A stretch of 64,000 nt of DNA from Candidatus Saccharimonadota bacterium (GCA_017433245.1 JAFRHO010000013.1:1-64000); one strand, 5' to 3'; counted from the stretch's first letter, positions 34,560-42,723 are shown. Numbers and translations: made by a program. The notes: generated from the sequence alone by a model not told the origin.

Positions 34560-35192
34560 ATGTTTGAAGAGGGTGCTAAGACTGGACTAAAAAGAGTAGA
34601 TAAAAAAACTCTTATAACATTTATAGGTTTGGCGATAGTTATAATTGTATTATTATTCATCCCAAGATTTATGAGCGGAGAAGAGAACCATCAATTTGAA
34701 GATGATGGTGTAGTGAAAGATGACACTCAAGATGGAACAGTATATGTTGCGTTTGAGAATGAATATCAGTTAGATTATTCAATAGGCAAGAAGACGGCAG
34801 GACGAATCCTTTCTCGTGTAGGAAATATTATAGCTAATACAGTAGATTATTATGAAAGTGCTGCACAGCTAACAGGAGTGATAGTGGAGACTTCTTTGAA
34901 GAAAGATGTAGTTGAGTCTGGTTATAGCTATAGTTTCGAGGTAGATGTTTCAAATGGGGAGAGATACCAGGTTTGGGCGAGGACAGGTGGACTATATGGA
35001 TATGTTTACGATTGTAGTTTGGTGCGCCGGTTGAATCCGGAGCGTTATGTTGGAGATTTGGATATAGTTCTTGAATTGGTAAACACAGGCGAGGCGAATC
35101 GTGAACAGGTGATTATGGATTTGAAAGATTGGGCTCAAGCGAGGCTACATGGTTTGGACGCTGTAATGAATGTAACAGATATAGAGCAGTAA
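34560..35192 (+). CDS. Membrane-anchored exported protein, unknown (similar build to preceding)
   Basis: 210 residues: a polar N-terminus, a membrane helix at ~20-38 (LITFIGLAIVIIVLLFI), and an exported domain ending in an amphipathic helix with W (DLKDWAQARLHGLDAVMNV). This resembles the AAEEWVESQGFDLDEI end of the previous protein, and both have a similar order of strand and helix before it, so distant paralogy is likely but unproven. AAAGGAG lies 10 nt before the ATG, in the 3' end of the upstream gene. It is probably the last gene of the hydrolase operon. Confidence 0.65.
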   Translation: MFEEGAKTGLKRVDKKTLITFIGLAIVIIVLLFIPRFMSGEENHQFEDDGVVKDDTQDGTVYVAFENEYQLDYSIGKKTAGRILSRVGNIIANTVDYYESAAQLTGVIVETSLKKDVVESGYSYSFEVDVSNGERYQVWARTGGLYGYVYDCSLVRRLNPERYVGDLDIVLELVNTGEANREQVIMDLKDWAQARLHGLDAVMNVTDIEQ

Positions 35193-35249
35193 ATGGATAG
35201 ATAAAGACTGATTGATTATGACATTTTTCACGAAATTGAGATTATTTGA

Positions 35250-35310
35250 TATAATGGGTGTATTAATTATTAATAATGATATGTCCTGAAGTGTGGCGGG
35301 GCAGAGGAGG
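35250..35310 (+). promoter_or_regulatory. Promoter and ribosome site of the signal-less surface-type gene
   Basis: TATAAT starts at about 35250. A leader of about 60 nt with small A/T palindromes (ttaattattaataat) follows, and GAGGAGGT lies 10 nt before the ATG at 35321. This is a strong Shine-Dalgarno and an unusually long leader for this window. Confidence 0.5.
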
Positions 35311-35320
35311 TAAAACCTAA

Positions 35321-36184
35321 ATGGAGGGAGCGAACTTTTTTACAGTGACGCCGATGAGCCAGCGGATATCGTTAGAGGCGGGGAAGACTGTAGAGGGATC
35401 AATTTCGGTAATTAATCCAAATGATTCGGTGGATGATTTAAAGTATAAGGCTTATGTGGCGCCTTATAGTGTGGTGGGTGAAGGTTACGAGGCGGATCTT
35501 ACGACTGATTCGAAATACAATATGATTAAAGATTGGATTACGATTGAGAATCCAACCGGTACAATTGAACCAAATAAGACGGGCGAGATTAAGTTTAAGA
35601 TCAAGGTACCAGGATCGGCACCGGCAGGTGGGCAATATGCGGCAATTATTATTACGCGCGACGATGATACGACGAGCAGTGAGAACGGTGTAGCGGTGAA
35701 AGACATTTTCGAGATGGCAAGTTTGATTTATGCAAATGTAAATGGTGAGACAGTGCATAAAGGTGAGATTTTGAGTAATGATATTCCAGGATTTGTGGCT
35801 AGCGCACCAATTACGGTGGGAGCTATGATTAGTAATGAAGGGAATACGCACGAAAACGCAACGGTAATTATTAAGGCGACGAATTTCTTTACTGGCGATG
35901 TAATAGTGGAGGGTGATGCTGAGGAAAACTATTATTCTGAAATTATTATGCCAGATACGACACGTTATGTGACTCGTGAGATTAGTGAAGGATTACCACT
36001 TTTAGGTATAGTTAAAGTGGAGCAGACAATTTATTATCAGGGTTCATCGGATGTGGCTTCGTCAAATGTAATTATTTGTCCGATTTGGTTCTTGTTATTG
36101 GTCTTTCTAACAATTGGCGCAATTATTGCTTCGATTGTGATGATGGTCAAGAAGCATCGTAAAAAAGCAAAGTGGGCCGAGTAA
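35321..36184 (+). CDS. C-terminally anchored beta-sandwich protein (DUF916-like), no visible signal peptide
   Basis: 287 residues. Two Ig-like halves: residues 1-115 (FFTVTPMSQRISLEAGKT, then APAGGQYAAIIITRDD) and 130-245 (ISNEGNTHENATVIIKATN). A membrane helix at ~255-278 and a basic tail HRKKAKW follow. The layout is like the DUF916/WxL-interacting proteins, which have an N-terminal signal peptide, a peptidoglycan-facing part and a C-terminal helix. Here a TAA stop sits immediately before the ATG and no signal peptide is encoded upstream in any frame. Either the tail helix alone directs insertion, or the 5' end has been lost. Confidence 0.65.
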   Translation: MEGANFFTVTPMSQRISLEAGKTVEGSISVINPNDSVDDLKYKAYVAPYSVVGEGYEADLTTDSKYNMIKDWITIENPTGTIEPNKTGEIKFKIKVPGSAPAGGQYAAIIITRDDDTTSSENGVAVKDIFEMASLIYANVNGETVHKGEILSNDIPGFVASAPITVGAMISNEGNTHENATVIIKATNFFTGDVIVEGDAEENYYSEIIMPDTTRYVTREISEGLPLLGIVKVEQTIYYQGSSDVASSNVIICPIWFLLLVFLTIGAIIASIVMMVKKHRKKAKWAE

Positions 36185-36201
36185 AGAGTGGGTTTAGTTA
36201 A

Positions 36202-36855
36202 GTGAAGATTGGGGTGTTTGATTCCGGAATGGGGGGGACAACGATACTCGAAGCGGTAAAAAAACGGTTACCGGAAGCGGAGTATCGATATATCGCCGAT
36301 TCAGAGAATTGTCCGTATGGTGAAAAATCTAATAGTTTGTTGTATGAAATAGTACGGGGACAGGTGGAGGTGTTGCGTGATTGGGGTGCCGATGTAATTG
36401 TGATTGCATGTAATACAGCAACGGTGAGATGTATTGATAAACTGCGAAGAGATTACCCAGAGTTGAAATTTGTAGGAACAGAACCAGCGGTAAAACTTGC
36501 CCTTAAAACTGGAGCTAGAAAAGTATTGGTACTTGCTACACCTAATACGGTTAAATCTGAGCGAATGAAAATGCTGGCGGAAAAAAATCATGGAGATAAT
36601 CAGAAAGTTGATTTATTGGCGTGTCCTGGTCTTGCAAGAATAATCGAGGATAATTATAGAGCTGATGATAAGCCGATAATTTGGAAACTACATGAATTAT
36701 TAACAGTAGATGAGAGTTATGAGGCTGTGGTGTTAGGATGTACGCATTACTCGTTGGTGAAGGATTTGATTCAGAAGTTTTATCCAAAGGCTGAATTGAT
36801 AGATGGAGCAGATGGTGTCGCGAGGAGAGTGGAAGAGCTGGTGATAAAAATGTGA
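36202..36855 (+). CDS. murI: Glutamate racemase
   Basis: 217 residues, somewhat shorter than the usual ~265. It makes D-glutamate for peptidoglycan. The catalytic Asp is in IGVFDSGMGG and the two catalytic cysteines are in VIACNTATV and VLGCTHYSL; ENCPYGEKS is also conserved. The start is a GTG that begins the first beta strand directly (VKIGVFDSG). It lies 17 nt after the preceding gene. Its presence shows the cell makes at least part of its own wall precursors. Confidence 0.93.
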   Translation: MKIGVFDSGMGGTTILEAVKKRLPEAEYRYIADSENCPYGEKSNSLLYEIVRGQVEVLRDWGADVIVIACNTATVRCIDKLRRDYPELKFVGTEPAVKLALKTGARKVLVLATPNTVKSERMKMLAEKNHGDNQKVDLLACPGLARIIEDNYRADDKPIIWKLHELLTVDESYEAVVLGCTHYSLVKDLIQKFYPKAELIDGADGVARRVEELVIKM

Positions 36856-36883
36856 TATAATTGGGGCATAAGGAGTTATTTTT

Positions 36884-38083
36884 ATGTCAACAAACAATAT
36901 TACTAAAATTTTTCTAGTTTTGAATTCTGGGTCGTCTTCGGAAAAATTCTCATTATATGAGGGTGAGGATGAAGTATGCTCGTTGTATTTTGAGGGGATT
37001 GAAGAGAGTGGCAAGAAGAAATTTATTTGTACGATTACGCGAGCGGATGGTTCGACTGAATTGGTGGATAAAAAGTGGGATTCGTTAGACGTAGCATTTA
37101 AGGAAGCGAAGGCAATTTTTGAGAAGACAGGGTTTATTAATGAAAGCCATCCTCTAGACGGTATATTGGTACGTGTAGTGGCAGCGGGGAAGTATTTCTC
37201 TTCCAATCATATTGTGGACGAGCAGACGTTTAAGGAACTCGAGAAAGTGCGTGTGACGAATCCTTTGCATGTGCCAGGGACGGAGCGAGGAATTAAGAAT
37301 GCGACAGCAACTTTTCCTGGCGTACCAGTGATGGTGATGAGTGATTCGGAGGCATTGACAGCGGATTCACGACGAGATACGGCGTATGCGTTACCCGAAG
37401 AGATTGTGAAGGAATTTAATTTGGGACGCTGGGGTGCACATGGTGCATCATATGGCTATATGATGGGGCGAATTCCAGAGCTGGGGCTCTTAGAAAAGAA
37501 GATGATTGTGTGCCACTTGGGGTCAGGCTGTTCTGTGACTGCATTGGTGGATGGAAAACCGGCTTATACTTCGATGGGAGAGACGCCACTTGAGGGGTTG
37601 ATGTCGTCAACGAGAACGGGCTCGATTGATCCGACGATTGGAGCATTGCTTGGTGAGAAATTGGGCGCAGCGGAAGCGATTAAACTGATGAATAAGGAAT
37701 CGGGGTTGCAGGCTTTGGCTGGATCAAATGATATGCGCGAGATTATTGCGGGGGCTGAGGAAGATCGAGCGGAGTCAGCTGCAGCTTATAATATGTTCAT
37801 CGATGGTGTGGCGGGAAAGATTGGCGAATTTGCAGCAAAGATGGGAGGAGTGGATGCGATTGTGTTTACGGCGACGATTGGAGAACGGTCTCTGCCAGTG
37901 AGGAGCTCGATTATATCAAAGCTGGAATTCATGGGATTTAGATTAAAGAATGACGCGGCGGTGGATAAGTCGAAGGGGTATGCAAATGTGGCAGAAGAAG
38001 ATTCGAAACCGATTTATGTGATTCCGACGAATGAGGCGGCTTACATGATTAAGAAGGCTGGGGAACTACTGGATAATCAATAA
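36884..38083 (+). CDS. ackA: Acetate kinase, divergent
   Basis: 399 residues, normal length. It converts acetyl phosphate and ADP to acetate and ATP, a main energy step in fermentative cells. The fold marks are NSGSSSEKFSLYE, VRVVAAG (usual HRVVHGGE), NPLHVPG (usual HNPPN region), SDSEAL (usual FDTAFH), GAHGAS (usual FHGTSH), STRTGSIDP and IPTNEAAYMI. The catalytic Asn, Arg, His, Asp, His, Arg and Glu positions appear kept, but the surrounding signature blocks are strongly altered. The promoter TATAAT is at 36856 and AGGAG lies 8 nt before the ATG. Confidence 0.9.
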   Translation: MSTNNITKIFLVLNSGSSSEKFSLYEGEDEVCSLYFEGIEESGKKKFICTITRADGSTELVDKKWDSLDVAFKEAKAIFEKTGFINESHPLDGILVRVVAAGKYFSSNHIVDEQTFKELEKVRVTNPLHVPGTERGIKNATATFPGVPVMVMSDSEALTADSRRDTAYALPEEIVKEFNLGRWGAHGASYGYMMGRIPELGLLEKKMIVCHLGSGCSVTALVDGKPAYTSMGETPLEGLMSSTRTGSIDPTIGALLGEKLGAAEAIKLMNKESGLQALAGSNDMREIIAGAEEDRAESAAAYNMFIDGVAGKIGEFAAKMGGVDAIVFTATIGERSLPVRSSIISKLEFMGFRLKNDAAVDKSKGYANVAEEDSKPIYVIPTNEAAYMIKKAGELLDNQ

Positions 38084-38102
38084 CCTAGATTAGGTGAGAG
38101 AA

Positions 38103-38129
38103 TTGGCACTCGGGGGTTTACAGTGCCAA
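38103..38129. promoter_or_regulatory. CIRCE operator (HrcA site) upstream of groES
   Basis: TTGGCACTC - 9 nt - CAGTGCCAA. The consensus is TTAGCACTC-N9-GAGTGCTAA. The arms pair except at the innermost position. It covers the -35 (TTTACA, 38117-38122) of the groES promoter, the right place for HrcA repression. Confidence 0.85.
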
Positions 38130-38160
38130 TTTTTGTGCTATAATGGGGATAGAAAAGGAG
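38117..38160 (+). promoter_or_regulatory. groES-groEL promoter and ribosome site
   Basis: TTTACA (38117-38122), 16 bp, TATAAT (38139-38144), then AAAAGGAG (38153-38160) about 8 nt before the ATG at 38169. The gene has a leader and a Shine-Dalgarno sequence. Confidence 0.75.
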
Positions 38161-38168
38161 ATATTTAT

Positions 38169-38423
38169 ATGGCACTTAAACCGTTAAAAGATCGTGTGGT
38201 GGCGATAGTGGAGAAGCCACTGGAGAAAACTAAGTCAGGAATTCTGCTCGGTGAGGCCAAGGAAAAGCCGGCTTATGCAGTAGTAGAATCAGTAGGACCG
38301 GAGGTGTCTGGGGTGAAGAAGGGGGATAAGATTGTGTACAAAGAGTACTCGACGACGGAAATCAAAGTGGATGGGAAAGATTATATTATTCTAAAAGAAG
38401 AGGATGTTTTGGCGACTTTGTAA
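38169..38423 (+). CDS. groES: Co-chaperonin GroES
   Basis: 84 residues, short but complete: LKPLKDRVVAIVEKPLEKTK, the mobile loop SGILLGEAKEKP, VKKGDKIVYKEYSTTEI and IILKEEDVLATL. It caps GroEL and assists folding of stress-denatured and new proteins. The start is chosen at 38169 because of the ribosome site; an open frame upstream crosses the CIRCE and is not coding. groEL follows 52 nt later with its own AAGGAG. Confidence 0.96.
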   Translation: MALKPLKDRVVAIVEKPLEKTKSGILLGEAKEKPAYAVVESVGPEVSGVKKGDKIVYKEYSTTEIKVDGKDYIILKEEDVLATL

Positions 38424-38475
38424 GGGTTGGACCTTGTGGAAAAGTTGTTGAAAACTATCTAAATAAGGAGAGAAA

Positions 38476-40089
38476 ATGGCAAAAAAGATTTATTATGAAA
38501 CAGAAGCTCGAGAGAAAGTACTGTCGGGTGCAAAACAACTATATGATGCAGTCAAAGTGACGTTTGGGCCGAAGGGTAAGAACGTGATTATTGAGAAAGA
38601 ATATGGCGCACCGGTGATTACGCATGATGGCGTGACGGTGGCTGAAGCAGTGGAACTGCCAAATAAGGATGAGTCGTTAGGTGAAGCGGTGGGAGCAAAG
38701 TTGATTAAGACTGCGGCGCAGAAGTTGAATAAGGTAGCGGGTGACGGTACGACTACGGTGACGGTGCTGACTTATAACATTTTGAATGAAGCGAATAAGC
38801 TGATTGCGGCTGGGGTGAATCCGATGGAGCTTAGACGTGGAATTGAGAAAGCTGGTGCTGAAGTAGTGGCTGGAATTGAGAAAGCAGCAGAGAAAATTGA
38901 AGGTGATTCAGATAAGGTAGCAGAAGTTGCTGCGATTTCAGCAGGTGATGCTGAGATTGGTAAATTGATTGCAGAAGTGATCGCGAAGATTGGTAAGGAT
39001 GGCGTAGTGACGGTAGAAGCAGGTCAAGGTCTTGAGATGGAAGAAGAGATTGTGGAAGGATTTTCGTATGACAAGGGTTATGCGTCGCCTTTCTTTGTAA
39101 CGGATGCGAATCGGCAAGAGGCGGTGTTTGAGAAGCCGTTGGTACTCGTGACAGATCAGAAGATTTCGGCGGCTGGTGATATTTTGCCTTTGCTTGAAAA
39201 GGTAGCACAGAGTGGAAAGAAAGATTTGGTAGTGATTGCGGAAGAGGTGTCAGGTGAAGCGTTGTCGTTATTAGTATTGAATAAGTTAAAGGGTGTATTT
39301 AACTCACTAGTGCTAAAGGCGCCTTCATTTGGTGATAGACGTAAGGAAATTATGGAAGATATCGCGATATTAACTGATGCGACGGTAGTATCGTCGGACA
39401 AGGGTTTAAAGCTTGAAGAAGTGGGACTTGAGGTGCTCGGTTCGGCGGCGAAGGTAATTGCAACGAAGGACGAAACTACTATTATTAAGGGTGCTGGTGA
39501 TAAGAAAGCAGTGTCTAGTAGAATTGCATTAATTCGGACATTGGCGGATGCAGCAAAATCTGACTATGAGCGTGAAGAGTTCGAAAAGCGCGCAGCGGCG
39601 TTGTCTGGTAAGGTGGCAGTTATTAAGGTGGGTGGTGCGACTGAGACAGAGATTGATGAGAAGAAGTTCCGTGTGGATGATGCGGTGGCAGCGACAAAGG
39701 CGGCACTTGCAGAAGGTATTGTAACTGGCGGTGGGGTGACGCTAGTGAATTTGGCTGGAAAACTATCGGCAGATGAGCCGGGTGCAAAGATTGTGCGAGA
39801 AGCTCTCAAGACTCCTTTTGTGCATATTATGGAGAATGCAGGACTTAACGCGCAGGCGTTACTCGCTGAAGTGGAAAACGCGAAGGCTGGTATGGGGGTA
39901 GATGTAATGAAGCCGTCGGCAGGATTAGTGGACCTTAAGAAGGCGGGCGTGATTGATCCGGCGAAAGTGACGAAGGAAGCGGTAAAGAATGCGACCTCGA
40001 TTGCGGCGACGGCGATTACGATGGGGGCATTGATTTGTGAAATACCAGAAGAGAAGCCGGCAGCGCCGGATATGGGCGGAATGTACTAG
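38476..40089 (+). CDS. groEL: Chaperonin GroEL
   Basis: 537 residues. Conserved VTFGPKGKNVIIEKEYGAP, the ATPase VAGDGTTTVTVL, EKIGKDGVVTVE-type apical blocks and the RRKEIMEDIAILT region. The C-terminal tail ends PDMGGMY instead of long GGM repeats. It is co-regulated with groES by CIRCE. AAGGAGA stands 7-8 nt before the ATG. Three hairpins follow before the convergent gene. Confidence 0.98.
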   Translation: MAKKIYYETEAREKVLSGAKQLYDAVKVTFGPKGKNVIIEKEYGAPVITHDGVTVAEAVELPNKDESLGEAVGAKLIKTAAQKLNKVAGDGTTTVTVLTYNILNEANKLIAAGVNPMELRRGIEKAGAEVVAGIEKAAEKIEGDSDKVAEVAAISAGDAEIGKLIAEVIAKIGKDGVVTVEAGQGLEMEEEIVEGFSYDKGYASPFFVTDANRQEAVFEKPLVLVTDQKISAAGDILPLLEKVAQSGKKDLVVIAEEVSGEALSLLVLNKLKGVFNSLVLKAPSFGDRRKEIMEDIAILTDATVVSSDKGLKLEEVGLEVLGSAAKVIATKDETTIIKGAGDKKAVSSRIALIRTLADAAKSDYEREEFEKRAAALSGKVAVIKVGGATETEIDEKKFRVDDAVAATKAALAEGIVTGGGVTLVNLAGKLSADEPGAKIVREALKTPFVHIMENAGLNAQALLAEVENAKAGMGVDVMKPSAGLVDLKKAGVIDPAKVTKEAVKNATSIAATAITMGALICEIPEEKPAAPDMGGMY

Positions 40090-40093
40090 AAGC

Positions 40094-40125
40094 TTGGGGT
40101 TTCTTTTGGAAAAAAGAAGCCCCAA
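40094..40125 (+). terminator. Intrinsic terminator-like hairpin after groEL
   Basis: A 14-bp stem (40094-40107 with 40112-40125; one G-U) with loop GGAA: TTGGGGTTTCTTTT / AAAAGAAGCCCCAA. The T-rich side lies in the stem rather than after it. Confidence 0.65.
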
Positions 40126-40141
40126 CGAAGAAAACTAGTAA

Positions 40142-40179
40142 GATAACTGAATTGGAAGTGAATCCCCAATTCAGTTATC
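40142..40179. repeat. Perfect 14-bp inverted repeat between groEL and the convergent gene
   Basis: GATAACTGAATTGG (40142-40155) and CCAATTCAGTTATC (40166-40179) with a 10-nt loop. There is no adjacent T run, so it is not a classic terminator. It could be a 3' stabiliser or a protein site. Confidence 0.75.
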
Positions 40180-40187
40180 ATGAATGA

Positions 40188-40215
40188 CAAAATAACCCCG
40201 TTGGGGGTTATTTTG
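40188..40215. terminator. Bidirectional intrinsic terminator
   Basis: A perfect 12-bp stem, CAAAATAACCCC (40188-40199) and GGGGTTATTTTG (40204-40215), with a 4-nt loop and A/T runs on both sides. It separates groEL from the minus-strand gene that ends at 40243. Confidence 0.85.
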
Positions 40216-40242
40216 AATAGAATGTGTGAGGTGGGGGATAGT

Positions 40243-40845
40243 TTACATTTTGTCGATGGCTTCGACGAGGTAGAGGAGCGCTTCGGCGCGCTTGGTCTCG
40301 TCGGAGATTTCGCGAGCAGCGCGATAGGCTGGATCTAAGACGGTGTAGTCTTTCAAATCTTCGAAAATGTTACGATAGATGTCGAACTTCTGGATTGGTT
40401 CCATGTTGATTTTATCAAGCAGAGGAACGAGATCACGAAGAGCGGCTTTTTTGATTTCGGTGGTGTTGAGATTTTCCGGTACTGGTTCTGGGGTGGGTGC
40501 GAGTACTCCTGGAGCGGCTGGGGCTGCTGGTGCCGGGGTTTCTGGTAATGGCGCTAGGGTTGGAGCCTCTGGAACTGCCGGGGTAGGGGCTTCTGGCATG
40601 GCTAAATCAGGAATGCTACTTGCTGCATCGAGCGGGGCAATGCCTTCTGGGGCAGGGGCGACGACTTCTAATTTGGGTTCAGGGAATGGTCCGACTGGTT
40701 CGCCGAGTTCGCCAGTGTCACCTTCTGGTACAGAAGACGGTGCAGCGACCGGGTCAGAAAAAACCGGATCGATGTTAGTCGTGTTAGTAATGTCGTCAAT
40801 TGCTTTCTGTAGATCGTTATCTACGCTTGGTTGATTTTGGTCCAT
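40243..40845 (-). CDS. Pro/Ala-rich protein of unknown function
   Basis: 200 residues. N-terminal acidic helix, then a ~90-residue Pro/Ala/Glu low-complexity stretch (repeats like APEAPTPAVP). The C-terminal ~75-residue helical domain (LVPLLDKINMEPIQKFDIYR, then RAEALLYLVEAIDKM) looks conserved in style but is unknown to me. No signal peptide or membrane helix, so it is cytoplasmic. ATG 40845 is chosen over a GTG nine bases upstream because AAGGTGGG is spaced for it. Confidence 0.65.
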   Translation of the reverse strand: MDQNQPSVDNDLQKAIDDITNTTNIDPVFSDPVAAPSSVPEGDTGELGEPVGPFPEPKLEVVAPAPEGIAPLDAASSIPDLAMPEAPTPAVPEAPTLAPLPETPAPAAPAAPGVLAPTPEPVPENLNTTEIKKAALRDLVPLLDKINMEPIQKFDIYRNIFEDLKDYTVLDPAYRAAREISDETKRAEALLYLVEAIDKM

Positions 40846-40892
40846 TTTGCCCACCTTTATTATTAATTACTTTCTATATTATCACACTTATG

Positions 40893-41357
40893 CTAAATTC
40901 GCAAGAAATTTACAATTTTATCGAGAAAATCTAGCTTGACATCTTGCATAGGGAGATGCGCACCTAACGCATCGACAATGGCTTCGCCGCTAGTCTTGGG
41001 GAAGTAGACCTTAACACTAAGGCCGAAGCGTTGTTTGGGGATAAGAATGGCGGAGTAATGAGTGCCTTCTTGTAAAATGCCGAAGGCTTTGAAGTCTTCG
41101 TACTTATGGAGCCGCTGACCTTCGTGGAGGCCTTCTGAGGTGAGAGTATAATCAATAGTACGAGGAGGACGGAAATTAAAAGTTAGAATTGCGATAACGC
41201 AAACGATAACGAGAGCCAGAAAAGTCCACCAACCGAGAAAAACAGCTAGGGCACAAAGTGCGGTTGCGACCGCAAAGAGGCCAATATACCACCAAGTGTT
41301 GCGGCCGGGAACGATGTATTCTTCGGCTTGCCAAGTAATGTCTTGTGATTTTGCCAT
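40893..41357 (-). CDS. Two-helix membrane protein, PH-like C-terminus (unknown)
   Basis: 154 residues. Two membrane helices at ~25-70 (YIGLFAVATALCALAVFLGW, then LALVIVCVIAILTF). A cytoplasmic domain follows (IDYTLTSEGLHEGQRLHKYE, FGILQEG, ILIPKQRFGLSVKVYFP), which resembles the small bacterial PH-like domains of DUF304-type proteins. No precise function. The ATG at 41357 is preceded by TATAAT with a 6-nt gap, so the gene is leaderless; the longer open frame upstream includes this promoter. Confidence 0.7.
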   Translation of the reverse strand: MAKSQDITWQAEEYIVPGRNTWWYIGLFAVATALCALAVFLGWWTFLALVIVCVIAILTFNFRPPRTIDYTLTSEGLHEGQRLHKYEDFKAFGILQEGTHYSAILIPKQRFGLSVKVYFPKTSGEAIVDALGAHLPMQDVKLDFLDKIVNFLRI

Positions 41358-41415
41358 AACTACATTATAACATATATCGCACAATTATTGAAAATATGAT
41401 AGAATAGATGATAAT

Positions 41416-41508
41416 GGAGGGTTACCCAAGTGGCTGAAGGGGACGGTTTGCTAAATCGTTAGTCTGGAGTGATCTGGAGCGGGAGTTCGAATCTCCCACC
41501 CTCCGCCA
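41416..41508 (+). tRNA. tRNA-Ser (GCU), CCA encoded
   Basis: The acceptor stem GGAGGGT pairs with ACCCTCC, followed by G and an encoded CCA (41506-41508). The anticodon loop TTGCTAA gives GCU at 41450-41452 (codons AGC/AGU). A long variable arm (TCTGGAGTGATCTGGA region) is typical of tRNA-Ser, and GTTCGAATC marks the T loop. A TAGAAT-like box stands just before it. No att-site-like duplication was seen nearby. Confidence 0.95.
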
Positions 41509-41550
41509 GGTTGAAAGAGCCTGGATATTTTATTTTTTTATGAAGTGTGA

Positions 41551-41556
41551 TATAAT
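41551..41556 (+). promoter_or_regulatory. Leaderless -10 box of the first pilin gene
   Basis: TATAAT lies exactly 6 nt before the ATG at 41563. Confidence 0.55.
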
Positions 41557-41562
41557 TAAGCC

Positions 41563-41982
41563 ATGAAGAACGTGCTAAAAGTTATATTATCAATAATAAT
41601 GGTGGGTGTAGTTAGCTTGACTGGGTTATCGTCGGTGTCGGCGTTGACTTTGCAGGAGGGCGCAGAAGCGGCTAGATGCACTGGATGTCCAAGAGACTTG
41701 TTTGGAGAAACTGGGGCATTTCGTCAGATAACGAATACGATTTTGTATATTGTAGGTATTATTGCGGTGATTATGTTGATTATTGGTGGTATTAAATATG
41801 TACTTTCGGGTGGTGATTCGAAGAAGGTAACAGATGCGAAGAATACGGTACTTTATGCGATTATCGGGTTGGTGATTGCAGTGTTTTCATATGCGATTGT
41901 GAATTTTGTGATTACTTCTTTGCCGCATACTGAAGAACAAATTAAAGTTCAGAGTATGTTGATGTTAACTGATACGGCTTAA
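41563..41982 (+). CDS. T4SS pilin-like (TrbC/VirB2-type) protein
   Basis: 139 residues: signal peptide ~1-27, a short Cys-containing loop (RCTGCPRDLF), then two membrane helices flanking the family motif GGIKYVLSGGDSKKVTDAKN. This motif (GGxxYxxSxGDxxK) recurs in three other proteins of the window. VirB2/TrbC-type subunits form the pilus or envelope channel of type IV secretion systems. It is separated from the main cluster by comF, hsp20 and a membrane protein. Its 3' end overlaps comF by 18 bp. Confidence 0.82.
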   Translation: MKNVLKVILSIIMVGVVSLTGLSSVSALTLQEGAEAARCTGCPRDLFGETGAFRQITNTILYIVGIIAVIMLIIGGIKYVLSGGDSKKVTDAKNTVLYAIIGLVIAVFSYAIVNFVITSLPHTEEQIKVQSMLMLTDTA

Positions 41983-42660
41983 GGATAGAAGCGCAACAAT
42001 GATTTGAGTTGCTCCAGCTTGCTGGAGCTTTTCGATGCAGGCGCGCATGGAAGCGCCAGTGGTCCAGACATCGTCTAAGAGAATATAGGTGGTATTTGGG
42101 TTAATAACGGTTCTAGGTGCTACGGAATAAGCACTGGTGGCTTGATTGATACGGGTGGTGCGATTGGTGCCGACTTGGGTAGTGTCTTTGGTGCGGATAA
42201 GGAGTGGTTTGGTGGTACATTTTGGGCCTTGGAGGTTGGCGAGATGTTTGGCGATGAGTTTGGTATGGTCAAAGCCTCGTGAGCGGATGTGGCGTTCGAT
42301 GGTGGGAAGAGGAACAACAACTGATGGGGTGTCGGTAGGTGGGAGGATTTCATACATGAGCTCAGCGAGTGGTCGTGCCAGTGAACGAATAGAACGATAT
42401 TTATAATCATGAACTATATCACCGAGGAGACCAGAGCGCTCGCCGATGACAAAAGTGGGTGGAAGATTCTTACAATGTCTACATTGACCGGCCTTGGTGG
42501 GGGCTTTGCAATGTGGGCAAAGAGCTTTATGATTCGATAAAATGTAATTTTTACAACGATTACATAAAACATGACCAATTTGCCCACAACCCCTACAGGA
42601 GTGAGGCGCGAGAAGGTCAAAAAGGCCAGGGAACGTTGTATTTTTTACATTATTGGGCAT
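41965..42660 (-). CDS. comF: ComF-family phosphoribosyltransferase
   Basis: 231 residues. An N-terminal zinc-ribbon-like part with four CxxC pairs (CRGCG, CNRC, CPHC, CRHC) is followed by a phosphoribosyltransferase-like domain with VVVPLP, RGFDHTKLIA and the PRPP motif ILLDDVWTTGAS. ComFC is needed for uptake of single-stranded DNA in naturally competent bacteria. Here it lies close to T4SS-type genes, but no comEC or comFA is in the window. A TAAAAT lies 9 nt before the ATG. Confidence 0.9.
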   Translation of the reverse strand: MPNNVKNTTFPGLFDLLAPHSCRGCGQIGHVLCNRCKNYILSNHKALCPHCKAPTKAGQCRHCKNLPPTFVIGERSGLLGDIVHDYKYRSIRSLARPLAELMYEILPPTDTPSVVVPLPTIERHIRSRGFDHTKLIAKHLANLQGPKCTTKPLLIRTKDTTQVGTNRTTRINQATSAYSVAPRTVINPNTTYILLDDVWTTGASMRACIEKLQQAGATQIIVALLSLSRIS

Positions 42661-42723
42661 ATTCTCTTGATTTTACTATGGAACTAATATATAATAAAGC
42701 ATAACAATATAAGTGGAGGAAAT

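Noticed and set aside
40379-40834. Plus-strand Gly/Ser/Ala-rich frame
   Set aside because: A mirror of the Pro/Ala-rich minus-strand gene; no promoter or ribosome site.
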